Part shown: positions 1 through 8,169 of the stretch, piece after piece
Layout of the letters: each line of letters opens with the position of its first letter
Position numbering within the stretch: the stretch's first letter is position 1
Assembly: GCF_000517065.1 (NCBI RefSeq)
Contig: NZ_KI912105.1
Coordinates: 2,242,820-2,306,819 of the forward strand
Direction of reading: 5' to 3'
Length of the DNA: 64,000 bases
Source of the DNA: Alkaliflexus imshenetskii DSM 15055
GTDB taxonomy: Bacteria > Bacteroidota > Bacteroidia > Bacteroidales > Marinilabiliaceae
Notes under the pieces: model-generated
Told to the model about the DNA's origin: nothing
Seen by the model: the letters and a program-made list of their open reading frames with translations, nothing else
The model's database searches: none
Translations under genes and position numbers: made by a program

Positions 1-624
1 GGGATTGTAGATGTCGCGCACAATGGTGTCGGTGGCGCTGAGAAGCATTTTCTTGAGGGAGAGGGTGCCCTTGAGAACACCATCGTTATCTACTACATAT
101 ACAAAGTAAACTTCGTCCACATCCTCGGCCTGGCGGCGCATGCTGCGCAAACAGGTGATGATGGTCCACGACTCCTTCACTTTTATAAGTTCTTTGGCCA
201 TCAAACCCCCGGCGGTGTCTTCTTCGTAGTTGAGCAGATCCACAATGTCGCCTGCCACTGTGATGTCATCCAGATAGGAGAGGATTTCCTTTTGGCGGCT
301 TTCATCCAGCTCGGCCATGATGTCAGCGGCATCGTCCGAGTCCATTTTATCGATGAAACGGCGTGCAATGACCTCACTGGGTAGTGCCTTCAGAAACCTT
401 AGTCTGACGTCTTCCTCGAGTTCAATAAGCACATCGGCGGCTAAATCGTCATCCAGAAGAAAGTAGAGATATTTGGCTTCTTCAATGCTTAGCTCTTCGT
501 AAATTTCGGCAATATCGGCGGGGTGTAACTCCTTAATGGCTTCCGACAACTGTTCCTCATTTTTCTGATCTATGAGCGTTCGGAGTTGTTCGATAAACTC
601 TCTGGTAAGTTCAAAATTTGCCAT
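1..624 (-). CDS. mgtE: Magnesium transporter MgtE, N-terminal part (cut by window edge)
   Basis: The reading frame starts at ATG 624-622 and runs without a stop to base 1, giving the first 208 residues. They begin MANFELTREFIEQL and contain the helical MgtE_N domain (HPADIAEIYEEL, the DDLAADVLIELEE repeats, DSDDAADIMAELDES) followed by the start of a CBS domain (EEDTAGGLMAKELIKV, then VDEVYFVYVVDNDG). In the MgtE family these cytoplasmic domains sense Mg2+ and gate a five-helix membrane pore; the pore part lies outside the window. It follows ksgA on the same strand with a 35-nt gap, so the two are probably co-transcribed. The family assignment is firm from the N and CBS domains. The absence of the channel domain is due only to the window edge. 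Confidence 0.9.
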   Translation of the reverse strand, partial: MANFELTREFIEQLRTLIDQKNEEQLSEAIKELHPADIAEIYEELSIEEAKYLYFLLDDDLAADVLIELEEDVRLRFLKALPSEVIARRFIDKMDSDDAADIMAELDESRQKEILSYLDDITVAGDIVDLLNYEEDTAGGLMAKELIKVKESWTIITCLRSMRRQAEDVDEVYFVYVVDNDGVLKGTLSLKKMLLSATDTIVRDIYNP

Positions 625-659
625 AGCCAAGAAGTTTTAATAGTTACACAATAGATGTA

Positions 660-1445
660 TCACTCACAGAGCGGATGCTCCTGTATTAATGAGGTCAGCT
701 CCTGAAATCCACTGACCGACATCTGTTCAGGACGCAGGTTGAATACCGGCAGGTGCATCAACGCATCATGATTGAAAGGCACCTGGCGCAGACTGTTGCG
801 CATCATTTTGCGCCTTTGGTTAAAAGCCGCTTTTACCACTCTTATAAAGAGGGCTTCGTTGCATGGCAGCGTGTTTACGTTGTTGCGCTCCAGTCGAATC
901 ACTGCCGACTTTACTTTGGGTGGAGGTGTAAACACGTGTTCGTCGACGGTGAAAAGATATTCGGCATCGAAAAACGATTGTAGCAACACGCTTAATATGC
1001 CAAAGCTTTTTGAGCCGGGAGCGGATGTGATGCGCTGTCCTACTTCGCGCTGTACCATGCCAACTACCGAACGCACCTGATTTCGGTTGTCGAATGCCTT
1101 GAAAAATATCTGGCTCGAAATATTGTATGGAAAATTACCAATGATGGAGAAGCGTTCGGGAAACATCGCGCCGAGGTCGAGGTTCAGAAAATCGCCTTCG
1201 ATGATGCGGCCGGCCAGTTGTGGATAGTGAACGTTCAGATAATCTACCGATTCGGTATCGATTTCAACAACTTGAAGATCGATGTCGGTGCGTTGAACCA
1301 AAAATTGTGTAAGTACACCCATTCCCGGCCCCACCTCAATAACATGAGCCGGAGGAGTTTGCAGGCTATCCGCAATACGTCTGGCTATGCTCAGATCGTT
1401 GAGGAAGTGCTGCCCCAGATGTTTTTTCGCTCTTACACGCTTCAT
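660..1445 (-). CDS. rsmA: 16S rRNA (adenine(1518)-N(6)/adenine(1519)-N(6))-dimethyltransferase KsgA/RsmA
   Basis: This 261-residue protein has the usual KsgA length. Near the N-terminus (residues 9-17) it has HLGQHFLND, followed by the SAM-binding motif VIEVGPGMGVLT and the catalytic NFPYNISS motif (the NLPY position, with the F often seen in Bacteroidota). The C-terminal third is the small helical RNA-binding domain (FNQRRKMMRNSLRQV). The enzyme dimethylates two adjacent adenines in the 3'-terminal helix of 16S rRNA during late 30S assembly. It lies upstream of mgtE on the same strand and is divergent from the flippase-like gene at 1589. The start ATG at 1445 gives MKRVRAKKHLGQ, a typical beginning. 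Confidence 0.95.
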   Translation of the reverse strand: MKRVRAKKHLGQHFLNDLSIARRIADSLQTPPAHVIEVGPGMGVLTQFLVQRTDIDLQVVEIDTESVDYLNVHYPQLAGRIIEGDFLNLDLGAMFPERFSIIGNFPYNISSQIFFKAFDNRNQVRSVVGMVQREVGQRITSAPGSKSFGILSVLLQSFFDAEYLFTVDEHVFTPPPKVKSAVIRLERNNVNTLPCNEALFIRVVKAAFNQRRKMMRNSLRQVPFNHDALMHLPVFNLRPEQMSVSGFQELTSLIQEHPLCE

Positions 1446-1526
1446 CGTCCATGGTTACGCGGTTTGTGACAGTGATTTTTTGATTCTGATAAATAGATTT
1501 TGTAACATTGCACCTTTAAGGCGCTG

Positions 1527-1534
1527 CAAAGGTA
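1527..1534 (-). promoter_or_regulatory. Candidate -7 promoter element for ksgA-mgtE
   Basis: Read on the minus strand this is TACCTTTG, an exact match to the Bacteroidota sigma-ABfr -7 consensus TAnnTTTG, about 80 nt upstream of the ksgA start. No clear TTTG/TTG element is found 19-21 nt further upstream, so only the -7 half is supported. Confidence 0.35.
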
Positions 1535-1588
1535 TAACTATTTTGGCACTAATCCGAGTTTGCAACGTAAAAACCAAAAACTATCAAG

Positions 1589-2572
1589 TTGAAATCACAA
1601 CAGATAAAAAAAACAATACAGTTTATCCTTTTTTTGGTTGTTGGAGCTGTAATTCTATGGTGGCTCTATCGCGATCAGGATGCCGACGAGTTGCTCAGAG
1701 CCATTAAAGAAGATGTGAACTATTTTTGGATACTGGCCTCTCTCATGGCAGGTCTCTTAAGTCACATAAGCCGCACCATACGTTGGCAAATGATGATAAC
1801 CCCTTTGAGTAAGCGCCCTTCGTTTATCAATACATTTTTGGCTGTGATGATTGGTTATCTGGCCAACCTCGCCATTCCCCGAATGGGAGAGGTGTCGCGG
1901 TGTGCCGTATTAAGCAAACACGAGAATATTTCGTTTACCCGTTTGGTAGGCACGGTAGTGGCCGAAAGGGCTTTAGATGTGGTGTCACTTCTGTTGTCGC
2001 TGTTTTTGGTGTTTGTTTTTCAGTTTGAAGTGATAATGTCTCTTTTTGCAAGGCACGTTGATTTCTCAGGCGTTGTAAACTCGTTTGCAACGCCGGTACC
2101 ATACGTAATAATTGCATTGTTATGGGCTGTGGTTTGGTTGTTCCGTAAGCGTATTCGTACTACCAGAGTTTTCTATAAGGCCAAGGGTTTATGGGAGAAG
2201 TTTAAGGAGGGATTCTTGTCTTTTAGGGATGTGAAGCAGAAGGGCTGGTTCATTTTTCATTCGGTGATGATTTTTGTGCTCTATTTTCTAATGATGTACC
2301 TCAGCTTTTTTGCATTCTCATATACTGCCCATCTTTTGCCGGTAGCCGCACTCACTGTGTTTGTTTTTGGTACTTTGGGCATGTTGGCTCCAGTGCAGGG
2401 AGGTATTGGCCCCTGGCATTTTATGGTCATCACATCTTTGGCTGCTTACCAGATTCCGGCTGCCGAGGGTGGCATATTTGCACTTGTTGTGCATGGCGCG
2501 CTCAATTTGATGATTGTTTTGTTTGGGTTATTGTCGTTGCTTCTGCTTCCCTTTGTTAACAAACGAAGCTAA
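1589..2572 (+). CDS. Flippase-like (YbhN/UPF0104, LPG-synthase TM-region family) membrane protein, first of a pair
   Basis: This 327-residue integral membrane protein has about eight hydrophobic segments. The first is at residues 10-27 (IQFILFLVVGAVILWWLY). The family hallmark region lies after the third segment: SHISRTIRWQMMI, then GYLANLAIPRMGEVSRCAVL around residues 88-107, and later GGIGPWHFMVI. These match the lysylphosphatidylglycerol synthase transmembrane domain (PF03706), whose stand-alone members are thought to move lipids or lipid-linked molecules across the inner membrane. There is no C-terminal synthase domain. The only start in register is TTG 1589, because the next in-frame ATG would remove a membrane segment. 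It is followed after 3 nt by a second, divergent member of the same family, so the two are surely co-transcribed. The transported substrate cannot be inferred. Confidence 0.8.
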   Translation: MKSQQIKKTIQFILFLVVGAVILWWLYRDQDADELLRAIKEDVNYFWILASLMAGLLSHISRTIRWQMMITPLSKRPSFINTFLAVMIGYLANLAIPRMGEVSRCAVLSKHENISFTRLVGTVVAERALDVVSLLLSLFLVFVFQFEVIMSLFARHVDFSGVVNSFATPVPYVIIALLWAVVWLFRKRIRTTRVFYKAKGLWEKFKEGFLSFRDVKQKGWFIFHSVMIFVLYFLMMYLSFFAFSYTAHLLPVAALTVFVFGTLGMLAPVQGGIGPWHFMVITSLAAYQIPAAEGGIFALVVHGALNLMIVLFGLLSLLLLPFVNKRS

Positions 2573-2575
2573 TCC

Positions 2576-3538
2576 ATGTTTCTCGGGAAAAGGGTTATTT
2601 TGCTGATTCAGATTGCCATATCTGTGGCAGCAGTTGCATACATCATCTTCCGCCTGTTTAATTATGATGAATGGGCGACGTTTTATGAGCTGTTTACCAA
2701 ACAACCCTTTCGTTTTGCGCTGGTTTTTTTGCTTCAACTTATTCTGTCGTCGCTCAATTTAAGTATCGAAAGCTTCAAGTGGCAAAAACTGGTATCGCCA
2801 CTTCGCCGGCAGAGTTTCAATCTTAGTTTTTATCAGATATTAAAAGGGTTACAAGTAGGCATGGTTACACCGGGCAGAAGCGGTGAAGGTGTTGCCAAGG
2901 CTCTTTTACTACCTATGGGGTATCGTACCCGTGGATTTCTGTTATCTGTTACCGGCAGTGCGCTTCAAAACATTATTCTTGCTTTGGGAGGTTTGCTAGG
3001 TCTGATTTTTATCCGGGAGTTTCCTGAGCAAGAGCCCGGCATGTTCTTTCAGCTTCAGGATTGGTTGATTCGATACAGTTTAACATTTCTGATTGTGACT
3101 GGTGCCGGTCTAGTTGTGATTGTACGTTTGCTCAGATTTATGCGACGCAATCCGGTGGTAAAACGCATCACATTCTATCTGCTGGTGGTGAAACAGCTTG
3201 GTGCTATGAAGTTTGTTGCCATCGTGATGCTAACCCTGGCGAGATATTTTGTCTATTGCTTTCAGCTTTGGGTCATGTTTTATTTTCTGAGTATTGGTGA
3301 TTCAATGAGTCTCTTTTGGCTTATACCTGTTTACTATGCGGCCATCACATTTGTCCCGTCAATGGCTATTGCTGACATTGGCATAAGGGGGACAATTGCA
3401 CTGTTTCTCTTTGGTGCCATATCGGCCAACAGCGCCGCCATAGTGGCTGCCATCTTTTTTGTGTGGTTTTGCAATCTGGCCCTACCCGCTGTGAGTGCCA
3501 TATTTTTTCGGGCTCCCGTTGCCACACATCCGCAATGA
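2576..3538 (+). CDS. Flippase-like (YbhN/UPF0104 family) membrane protein, second of a pair
   Basis: This 320-residue polytopic membrane protein begins MFLGKRVILLIQIAISV. It carries the same family signature as its neighbour in a divergent form: SSLNLSIESFKWQKLV, then GLQVGMVTPGRSGEGVAKALLL around residues 91-112, and AIADIGIRGTIALFLFG near the C-terminus. It begins 3 nt after the stop of the preceding flippase-like gene, so they form a two-gene unit. The arrangement suggests either two related transporters or a heteromeric pair. The low visible similarity argues against a recent duplication. The family assignment is good, but the cargo (lipid, polyprenyl-linked sugar or other) is unknown. 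Confidence 0.75.
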   Translation: MFLGKRVILLIQIAISVAAVAYIIFRLFNYDEWATFYELFTKQPFRFALVFLLQLILSSLNLSIESFKWQKLVSPLRRQSFNLSFYQILKGLQVGMVTPGRSGEGVAKALLLPMGYRTRGFLLSVTGSALQNIILALGGLLGLIFIREFPEQEPGMFFQLQDWLIRYSLTFLIVTGAGLVVIVRLLRFMRRNPVVKRITFYLLVVKQLGAMKFVAIVMLTLARYFVYCFQLWVMFYFLSIGDSMSLFWLIPVYYAAITFVPSMAIADIGIRGTIALFLFGAISANSAAIVAAIFFVWFCNLALPAVSAIFFRAPVATHPQ

Positions 3539-3851
3539 CGCGCGAAGGTTTTCCACAAGCGGGATCAACATGCATCCATCATTTGAGTCAAAGATGCCAT
3601 TTACTGTCTTCATCGGCTGACTTTACACCACTTTTAATTATCAATCCCTTAAGAATCTTATATCTACCTTTTTGGGTCTCCGATGTGGAATGAATATCTA
3701 CATGCTTAGGGGGCTTTAGACAATCTCCTTTGAGAAATACCCACAATAGGAATTAATCTTAAAACTAATTCCTATATTTGTTACTAAATATAAAAAAATA
3801 GCAGTGTGCGTTTTACCCGCTGTATCTGAGTTAAGACAAGAGAGAAGTTCA
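3539..3851 (+). other. 313-nt intergenic region with promoter and perfect dyad
   Basis: This region has no gene. No rho-independent terminator is evident after the flippase pair. The right half holds a perfect 10-bp inverted repeat (3746-3755 and 3766-3775, 10-nt spacer) that runs directly into a TATATTTG -7 element at 3773-3780, so it looks like an operator overlapping the promoter of the nuclease/nupC unit. Nothing else is recognised in 3539-3740. Confidence 0.5.
3746..3780 (+). promoter_or_regulatory. Promoter -7 element overlapped by a perfect 10-bp operator-like dyad
   Basis: ATAGGAATTA at 3746-3755 is the exact reverse complement of TAATTCCTAT at 3766-3775. The right arm overlaps the -7 match TATATTTG at 3773-3780, placing the dyad where a repressor would block RNA polymerase. 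The start codon of the downstream gene lies 72 nt further on. The regulator is unknown. Confidence 0.5.
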
Positions 3852-4445
3852 ATGAACAAAAAAAAGATCAGACTAAATATACTCGGGCTTTCTTATTCAC
3901 AAACCCAATCCGGTGCTTATGCTCTGGTACTTGCCGAGGAGGAAGGAGAGCGACGCATACCTATCATTATAGGTGGAGTTGAAGCGCAGTCCATTGCCAT
4001 AAAGCTCGAAGGGCTTGAGCCACCGCGTCCCCTTACGCATGATCTCTTTCTCAACTTTGCACGTGCCTTTCACATCGAATTACAGGAAGTAGTGATTTAT
4101 AAGTTGGAGGAAGGAATATTTTATTCAGAATTAGTTTGTATAAAAAACAATGATACCTTGCGAATTGATTCGCGTACATCAGATGCAGTAGCTTTGGCAT
4201 TGCGGTTTAATTGCCCCATTTTTACCTACGAGGAGATTCTTTCAAAAGCTGGCATCGTTCTGGATTTTGGAGACACCAAAGAGCCGGTTCCTTCGGGCAA
4301 GCCTACTACCACAAAACCATCAGGCAATCCTCTGGCATCAAAATCGCTTGACGAACTTCAGGTTATGTTAAACGAGGCCGTAGATGCTGAAAATTATGAG
4401 AAAGCATCTGAAATCCGCGATGAAATAAAACGTAGGGAGAAGTAG
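3852..4445 (+). CDS. Bifunctional nuclease (BFN/DUF151) family protein with C-terminal UVR motif
   Basis: With the ATG at 3852 this is a 197-residue protein beginning MNKKKIRLNILGLSYSQ. A longer frame opening at GTG 3804 reads through the probable leader and is less likely. Residues 1-130 are the bifunctional nuclease (DUF151) domain: YALVLAEEEGERRIPIIIGG, EAQSIAIKLEG and RTSDAVALALRFNCPIFTYEEIL. The last 35 residues form a UvrB/UvrC-type motif (SLDELQVMLNEAVDAENYEK and following). A low-complexity P/S/T/K linker joins the two parts. Some members of the family have DNase and RNase activity; the cellular role in Bacteroidota is not settled. The gene is followed after 14 nt by a NupC-type nucleoside transporter, so nucleic-acid breakdown and nucleoside uptake may be co-regulated. 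That link is inference from position. Confidence 0.85.
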   Translation: MNKKKIRLNILGLSYSQTQSGAYALVLAEEEGERRIPIIIGGVEAQSIAIKLEGLEPPRPLTHDLFLNFARAFHIELQEVVIYKLEEGIFYSELVCIKNNDTLRIDSRTSDAVALALRFNCPIFTYEEILSKAGIVLDFGDTKEPVPSGKPTTTKPSGNPLASKSLDELQVMLNEAVDAENYEKASEIRDEIKRREK

Positions 4446-4459
4446 AAATTCGGATCTTC

Positions 4460-5863
4460 ATGAAAAAAATCGCCTCGCTCGCACTTCTGTTAATCTGTTT
4501 CACCTCCGTGTTATCGGCTCAGCCGATTCTTTTATCCAATGCACTTGTTCCGCAAAGTGCCGGTTTAACCCTTCACAGCATCTTCAGGGGTCTTATTGGT
4601 ATGATTGCAATACTTGGACTGGCCTGGCTTTTTAGCACCAACCGTCGCGCCATTAATTGGCGCGTGGTAGCCACAGGCTTAGGAATACAGCTTGTTTTAG
4701 CACTGAGTATTCTCTATGTACCATTTGTTCAGTATATGTTTGACTTTGTGGGACGTGGGTTTGTTAAAATTCTTAGTTTTACCGAGGCTGGCACCGAGTT
4801 TCTCTTTAGCAGTTTTGCCACAGGAGAGATTGAATCGCCACTGCTCAACTTTGCCATATCCATTTTGCCTACCATAATTTTCTTTTCGGCCATTACCAGT
4901 GTGCTGTTTTATTTTGGCATCATTCAAAAGGTGGTATATTTTCTGGCTCTAGGGATGACAAAACTGATGCGGCTTTCAGGAGCTGAAAGTCTTTCGGTGG
5001 CAGGGAATATTTTTCTTGGGCAAACCGAATCTCCACTGATGATAAAGGCCTATCTCGAGAAAATGAACCGTTCAGAGATGCTTTTGGTTATGGCTGGGGG
5101 GATGGCTACACTCGCCGGCGGAGTGCTCGCTGTTTACATAAAAGTGCTTGGAGGGGGCGATCCGGTGCAGGAGTTGGTTTACGCCAAACACCTGCTGGCT
5201 GCATCCATTATGGCAGCGCCTGGTGTGGTGGTAATTGCAAAAATGCTACTACCTCAAACCGAAGCCATACAGAAAGAGGTGGAGGTAAGTCGTGACCGCA
5301 TTGGGAAAAACATCCTTGATGCCATCTCTAACGGAACCACCGAAGGGGTGCGTTTGGCAGTGAATGTAGCAGGTATGCTTCTCGTATTCATCGCATTCAT
5401 TGCCATGGTGAATTTTGTTTTTTTTAAGATGGGCGACTGGACCGGATTGAATCAGGTGATTGCCGATGCCACAAATGGCAGTTATTCAGGACTTACGCTT
5501 CAATTTATTTTAGGATATGCTTTTGCACCGCTTATGTGGTTGTTGGGCGTACATGCGCAAGATATGGATTTGGTTGGTCGTGTGCTCGGTGAGAAAATTA
5601 TTATGACCGAATTTATCGGTTATGTAAGTTTGGGCGACATGAAACAGGCCGGTGTATTCTTTCAGGAGAAGTCTATCATTATGGCAACCTATATTCTATG
5701 CGGGTTTGCCAATTTTGCTTCCATTGGTATTCAAATTGGCGGCATAGGTGCGCTTGCACCTGCAAAACGTGTTCTCCTATCTCAACTCGGCATGAAAGCC
5801 CTGTTGGCCGGTACGCTGGCATCCTTATTATCGGCCACCATTGTGGGTATGATACTGGGTTAA
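4460..5863 (+). CDS. NupC/CNT-family nucleoside:cation symporter with N-terminal extension
   Basis: This 467-residue membrane protein has a signal-like first segment (MKKIASLALLLICFTSVLSA), a short loop, and then the CNT core. The core includes GVQ-type helices, GNIFLGQTESPLMIKAYLEK around residues 183-202 (the nucleoside-binding hairpin with conserved Q-T-E), GGMATLAGGVLAVYIK, and the C-terminal LGVHAQDMDLVGRVLGEKII and ILCGFANFASIGIQIGG. These are the hallmarks of concentrative nucleoside transporters, which import nucleosides with H+ or Na+. The N-terminal extension is common in Bacteroidota homologues. It starts 14 nt after the bifunctional nuclease gene and probably shares its promoter. 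The specific nucleoside preference cannot be read from the sequence. Confidence 0.9.
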   Translation: MKKIASLALLLICFTSVLSAQPILLSNALVPQSAGLTLHSIFRGLIGMIAILGLAWLFSTNRRAINWRVVATGLGIQLVLALSILYVPFVQYMFDFVGRGFVKILSFTEAGTEFLFSSFATGEIESPLLNFAISILPTIIFFSAITSVLFYFGIIQKVVYFLALGMTKLMRLSGAESLSVAGNIFLGQTESPLMIKAYLEKMNRSEMLLVMAGGMATLAGGVLAVYIKVLGGGDPVQELVYAKHLLAASIMAAPGVVVIAKMLLPQTEAIQKEVEVSRDRIGKNILDAISNGTTEGVRLAVNVAGMLLVFIAFIAMVNFVFFKMGDWTGLNQVIADATNGSYSGLTLQFILGYAFAPLMWLLGVHAQDMDLVGRVLGEKIIMTEFIGYVSLGDMKQAGVFFQEKSIIMATYILCGFANFASIGIQIGGIGALAPAKRVLLSQLGMKALLAGTLASLLSATIVGMILG

Positions 5864-6026
5864 TTCTTTAATAGCGATTATACGTCCATTTTGCAGAATT
5901 GGTGCGGATTATGTTTTATTAAATGATGCTGCTACCGACATCAGCGCTGTTTGGCATACTCCTTTTTGAACTTACATATCAACAGCAATTCCGGATATAT
6001 TATAAAACAATAAACAATAAACAATT

Positions 6027-7589
6027 ATGAAACTCTTAACCAACCTAGCTTTTGTCACCTTGTCTGTAATTGGGTTATCCATTCTTGGGTGCAATCCAAA
6101 GGTCACTCAAAACCAGGAACCAATTGTCAAAACTACTCACGGCGTTATTTCCGGAAGTATCGACGACGGCATCTATACATTTAAAGGAGTTCCTTATGCG
6201 CAGGCTGAAAGATTTATGCCTCCTCAGAATCCCAATGCATGGGAAGGCATTCGTGAATGTGTCGCTTACGGTCCGGTTGCCAAACAAATAGTAAGTTGGA
6301 TAGATGAGTCCCTCATGGACGAGAAGGAGTTATTTAGCCTAAATGTCTGGACGCCCGCATTGGCAGATGGCAAGAAGCGTCCTGTTATGCTTTGGTTACA
6401 CGGCGGAGGGTTTCATGTTGGAAGCAGCAGCGATCCAATGACCGATGGCAAAGCATTGGCTCAAAAAGGTGATGTAGTAATGGTATCGGTTAATCATAGG
6501 TTAAATATACTTGGGTTTCTCGACCTGTCGGCATGTGGCTCCAAATATGAGCAATCGGCCAACGTGGGCATGCTCGACGTGGTTAAAGCTTTGGAGTGGG
6601 TCAGAAATAACATCGAACATTTTGGTGGTGATCCTGCCAATGTGACCATCTTTGGTGAATCCGGAGGTGGGGGAAAAGTGGGTACGCTGATGTGTATGCC
6701 AGCTGCAAACGGACTGTTTCACAAAGCCATCATTCAAAGCGGTACACTGATAAATGTGATGACTAAGGAGAAGTCAGCTGCATTGGGCTTGGCTGTGCTT
6801 GATGAGTTGGGTATTACCCCTGAAGAGGTTGAAAAACTCAATACCATCCCTTATCATGATTTGGTGAAGGCTGGAAACGAGGCTATATTTAAAATAAATG
6901 GACCACGCGCGCCCGGGTCGCCCACAATGTTTGGTTTTGCGCCATCTGCTGATGGAGAGGTTCTGTTGCAACAACCTTTCAGCCCGGGGTTTGCTTCCGT
7001 ATCTAATGACATCCCGCTTATGATGGGAACAACTCTGAACGAATTGATGCCTACTGCTTATGCTGAAAAGGATTTAACTCTGGAACAGGCCAAAGCCCGG
7101 CTGGAGAAGATATATGGCGGTAAAACCGATACGTATATAGAATTATATGCAAATGCTTATCCTGACTTCACACCGCAGGATCTTCTCTCAATTGATACTG
7201 TTTTCAGACCATTTACCATTAGAACCGCCGATGCAAGAGTTGAAGAATCAAGTGCGCCATTTTATGTCTATTTCCTGGCATGGAAAAGTACAGTTGAGGA
7301 GTCAACAAAGGGTTCTTTTCATGGGTTGGATATACCATTGGCTTTTAACAATGTGGATTTGAAACCCGATTGGACGGGAACTTCCGATGCTGCCTATGAA
7401 TTGGCAGATATCATGAGTTCTGCATGGTTAAATTTTGCTAAAACAGGCAATCCCAATGTAGAAGGCAGGTTGCCTGAATGGAAAACATATACCGTTGAGA
7501 ATGGTGAAACCATGTATTTCGATAATGAGAACAGGCTGGTTTTTAATCATGACCGTGATTTGATGCACTTCATTAAGCCGTTAAACTAG
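6027..7589 (+). CDS. Type-B carboxylesterase, predicted lipoprotein
   Basis: This 520-residue protein has a lipoprotein signal peptide ending at the lipobox LSILGC (Cys22), so it is an envelope enzyme. The carboxylesterase/lipase fold (PF00135) is clear: TFKGVPYAQAERFMPP, LNVWTPA, the oxyanion-hole motif LWLHGGGFHVGS (around residue 125), and the nucleophile elbow FGESGGGGKVG. The usual form of that elbow is GESAGG; here an extra glycine replaces Ala. The catalytic His is probably in GSFHGLDIPLAF. It hydrolyses ester bonds; the natural substrate is unknown, though acetyl or aryl esters on plant polysaccharides are plausible given the nearby mannan genes. It stands alone, with a terminator following. 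Confidence 0.88.
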   Translation: MKLLTNLAFVTLSVIGLSILGCNPKVTQNQEPIVKTTHGVISGSIDDGIYTFKGVPYAQAERFMPPQNPNAWEGIRECVAYGPVAKQIVSWIDESLMDEKELFSLNVWTPALADGKKRPVMLWLHGGGFHVGSSSDPMTDGKALAQKGDVVMVSVNHRLNILGFLDLSACGSKYEQSANVGMLDVVKALEWVRNNIEHFGGDPANVTIFGESGGGGKVGTLMCMPAANGLFHKAIIQSGTLINVMTKEKSAALGLAVLDELGITPEEVEKLNTIPYHDLVKAGNEAIFKINGPRAPGSPTMFGFAPSADGEVLLQQPFSPGFASVSNDIPLMMGTTLNELMPTAYAEKDLTLEQAKARLEKIYGGKTDTYIELYANAYPDFTPQDLLSIDTVFRPFTIRTADARVEESSAPFYVYFLAWKSTVEESTKGSFHGLDIPLAFNNVDLKPDWTGTSDAAYELADIMSSAWLNFAKTGNPNVEGRLPEWKTYTVENGETMYFDNENRLVFNHDRDLMHFIKPLN

Positions 7590-7650
7590 TACGTCAGACT
7601 TTAGTTGGTGCGGCCGCTGAAATACCATTTGGCAAAGTGGCGAAATAAAA

Positions 7651-7680
7651 AAGCCGGAGCGTTAAAAACTCCGGCTTAAT
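7651..7680. terminator. Bidirectional rho-independent terminator
   Basis: A perfect 9-bp stem, AAGCCGGAG (7651-7659) with CTCCGGCTT (7669-7677), is flanked by A-rich sequence on the left and T-rich on the right. It lies between the convergent carboxylesterase and thioredoxin genes and can serve both. Confidence 0.8.
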
Positions 7681-7697
7681 GTTTTGTGTGGCATCTG

Positions 7698-8015
7698 TTA
7701 GATGATTGAGTCAAGTTTTGAGGCCAGTATTGTTTTGGGTACTGCTCCTACCTGTTTGTCAACCACTTCACCTCCTTTAAAAAAGAGAATGGTTGGGATG
7801 TTACGGATACCATATTTCAGGGAAGTTTCCGGATTGCTGTCCACATCCATTTTGGTAACTACTGCTCTGTCTTTATAGTCGTCAGCCAGTTCAGCTACAA
7901 TGGGTGCAACCATACGGCAGGGACCACACCATTCTGCCCAAAAATCTACAAGGACAGGTTTGTCGGATTTTAATACCAGTTCTTCAAAGCTGGAGTCTGT
8001 TACTTCAAGTGCCAT
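7698..8015 (-). CDS. trxA: Thioredoxin
   Basis: This 105-residue protein has a single thioredoxin fold and the classical active site WAEWCGPC with redox cysteines 30 and 33. It also has the conserved cis-proline region RNIPTILFFKGGE and the buried acid in LVDFWAEW. The length and the lack of a signal peptide indicate the general cytoplasmic thioredoxin, which reduces protein disulfides using thioredoxin reductase. It lies 154 nt downstream of dnaE on the same strand. The A/T-rich spacer before its start (8016-8169) leaves room for its own promoter, so a shared transcript is uncertain. Confidence 0.95.
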   Translation of the reverse strand: MALEVTDSSFEELVLKSDKPVLVDFWAEWCGPCRMVAPIVAELADDYKDRAVVTKMDVDSNPETSLKYGIRNIPTILFFKGGEVVDKQVGAVPKTILASKLDSII

Positions 8016-8169
8016 AGTTTTTTACTTTATTAAATGCTATAATTAAATTGTTTGTGTTTGATATGGTTAACATTGGTGTTTTAAGCCCTCGCTGTTGCCA
8101 TCGAACTCTGTTTTTTAAACAGATAAATGCGGCTCTTGTTCAAAGATAACCATTTTTAACCGAACATGC

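Noticed and set aside
3804-3851. GTG start at 3804 for the bifunctional nuclease
   Set aside because: It lies only 24 nt after the -7 element and adds residues unlike family members; the ATG at 3852 begins the conserved domain.
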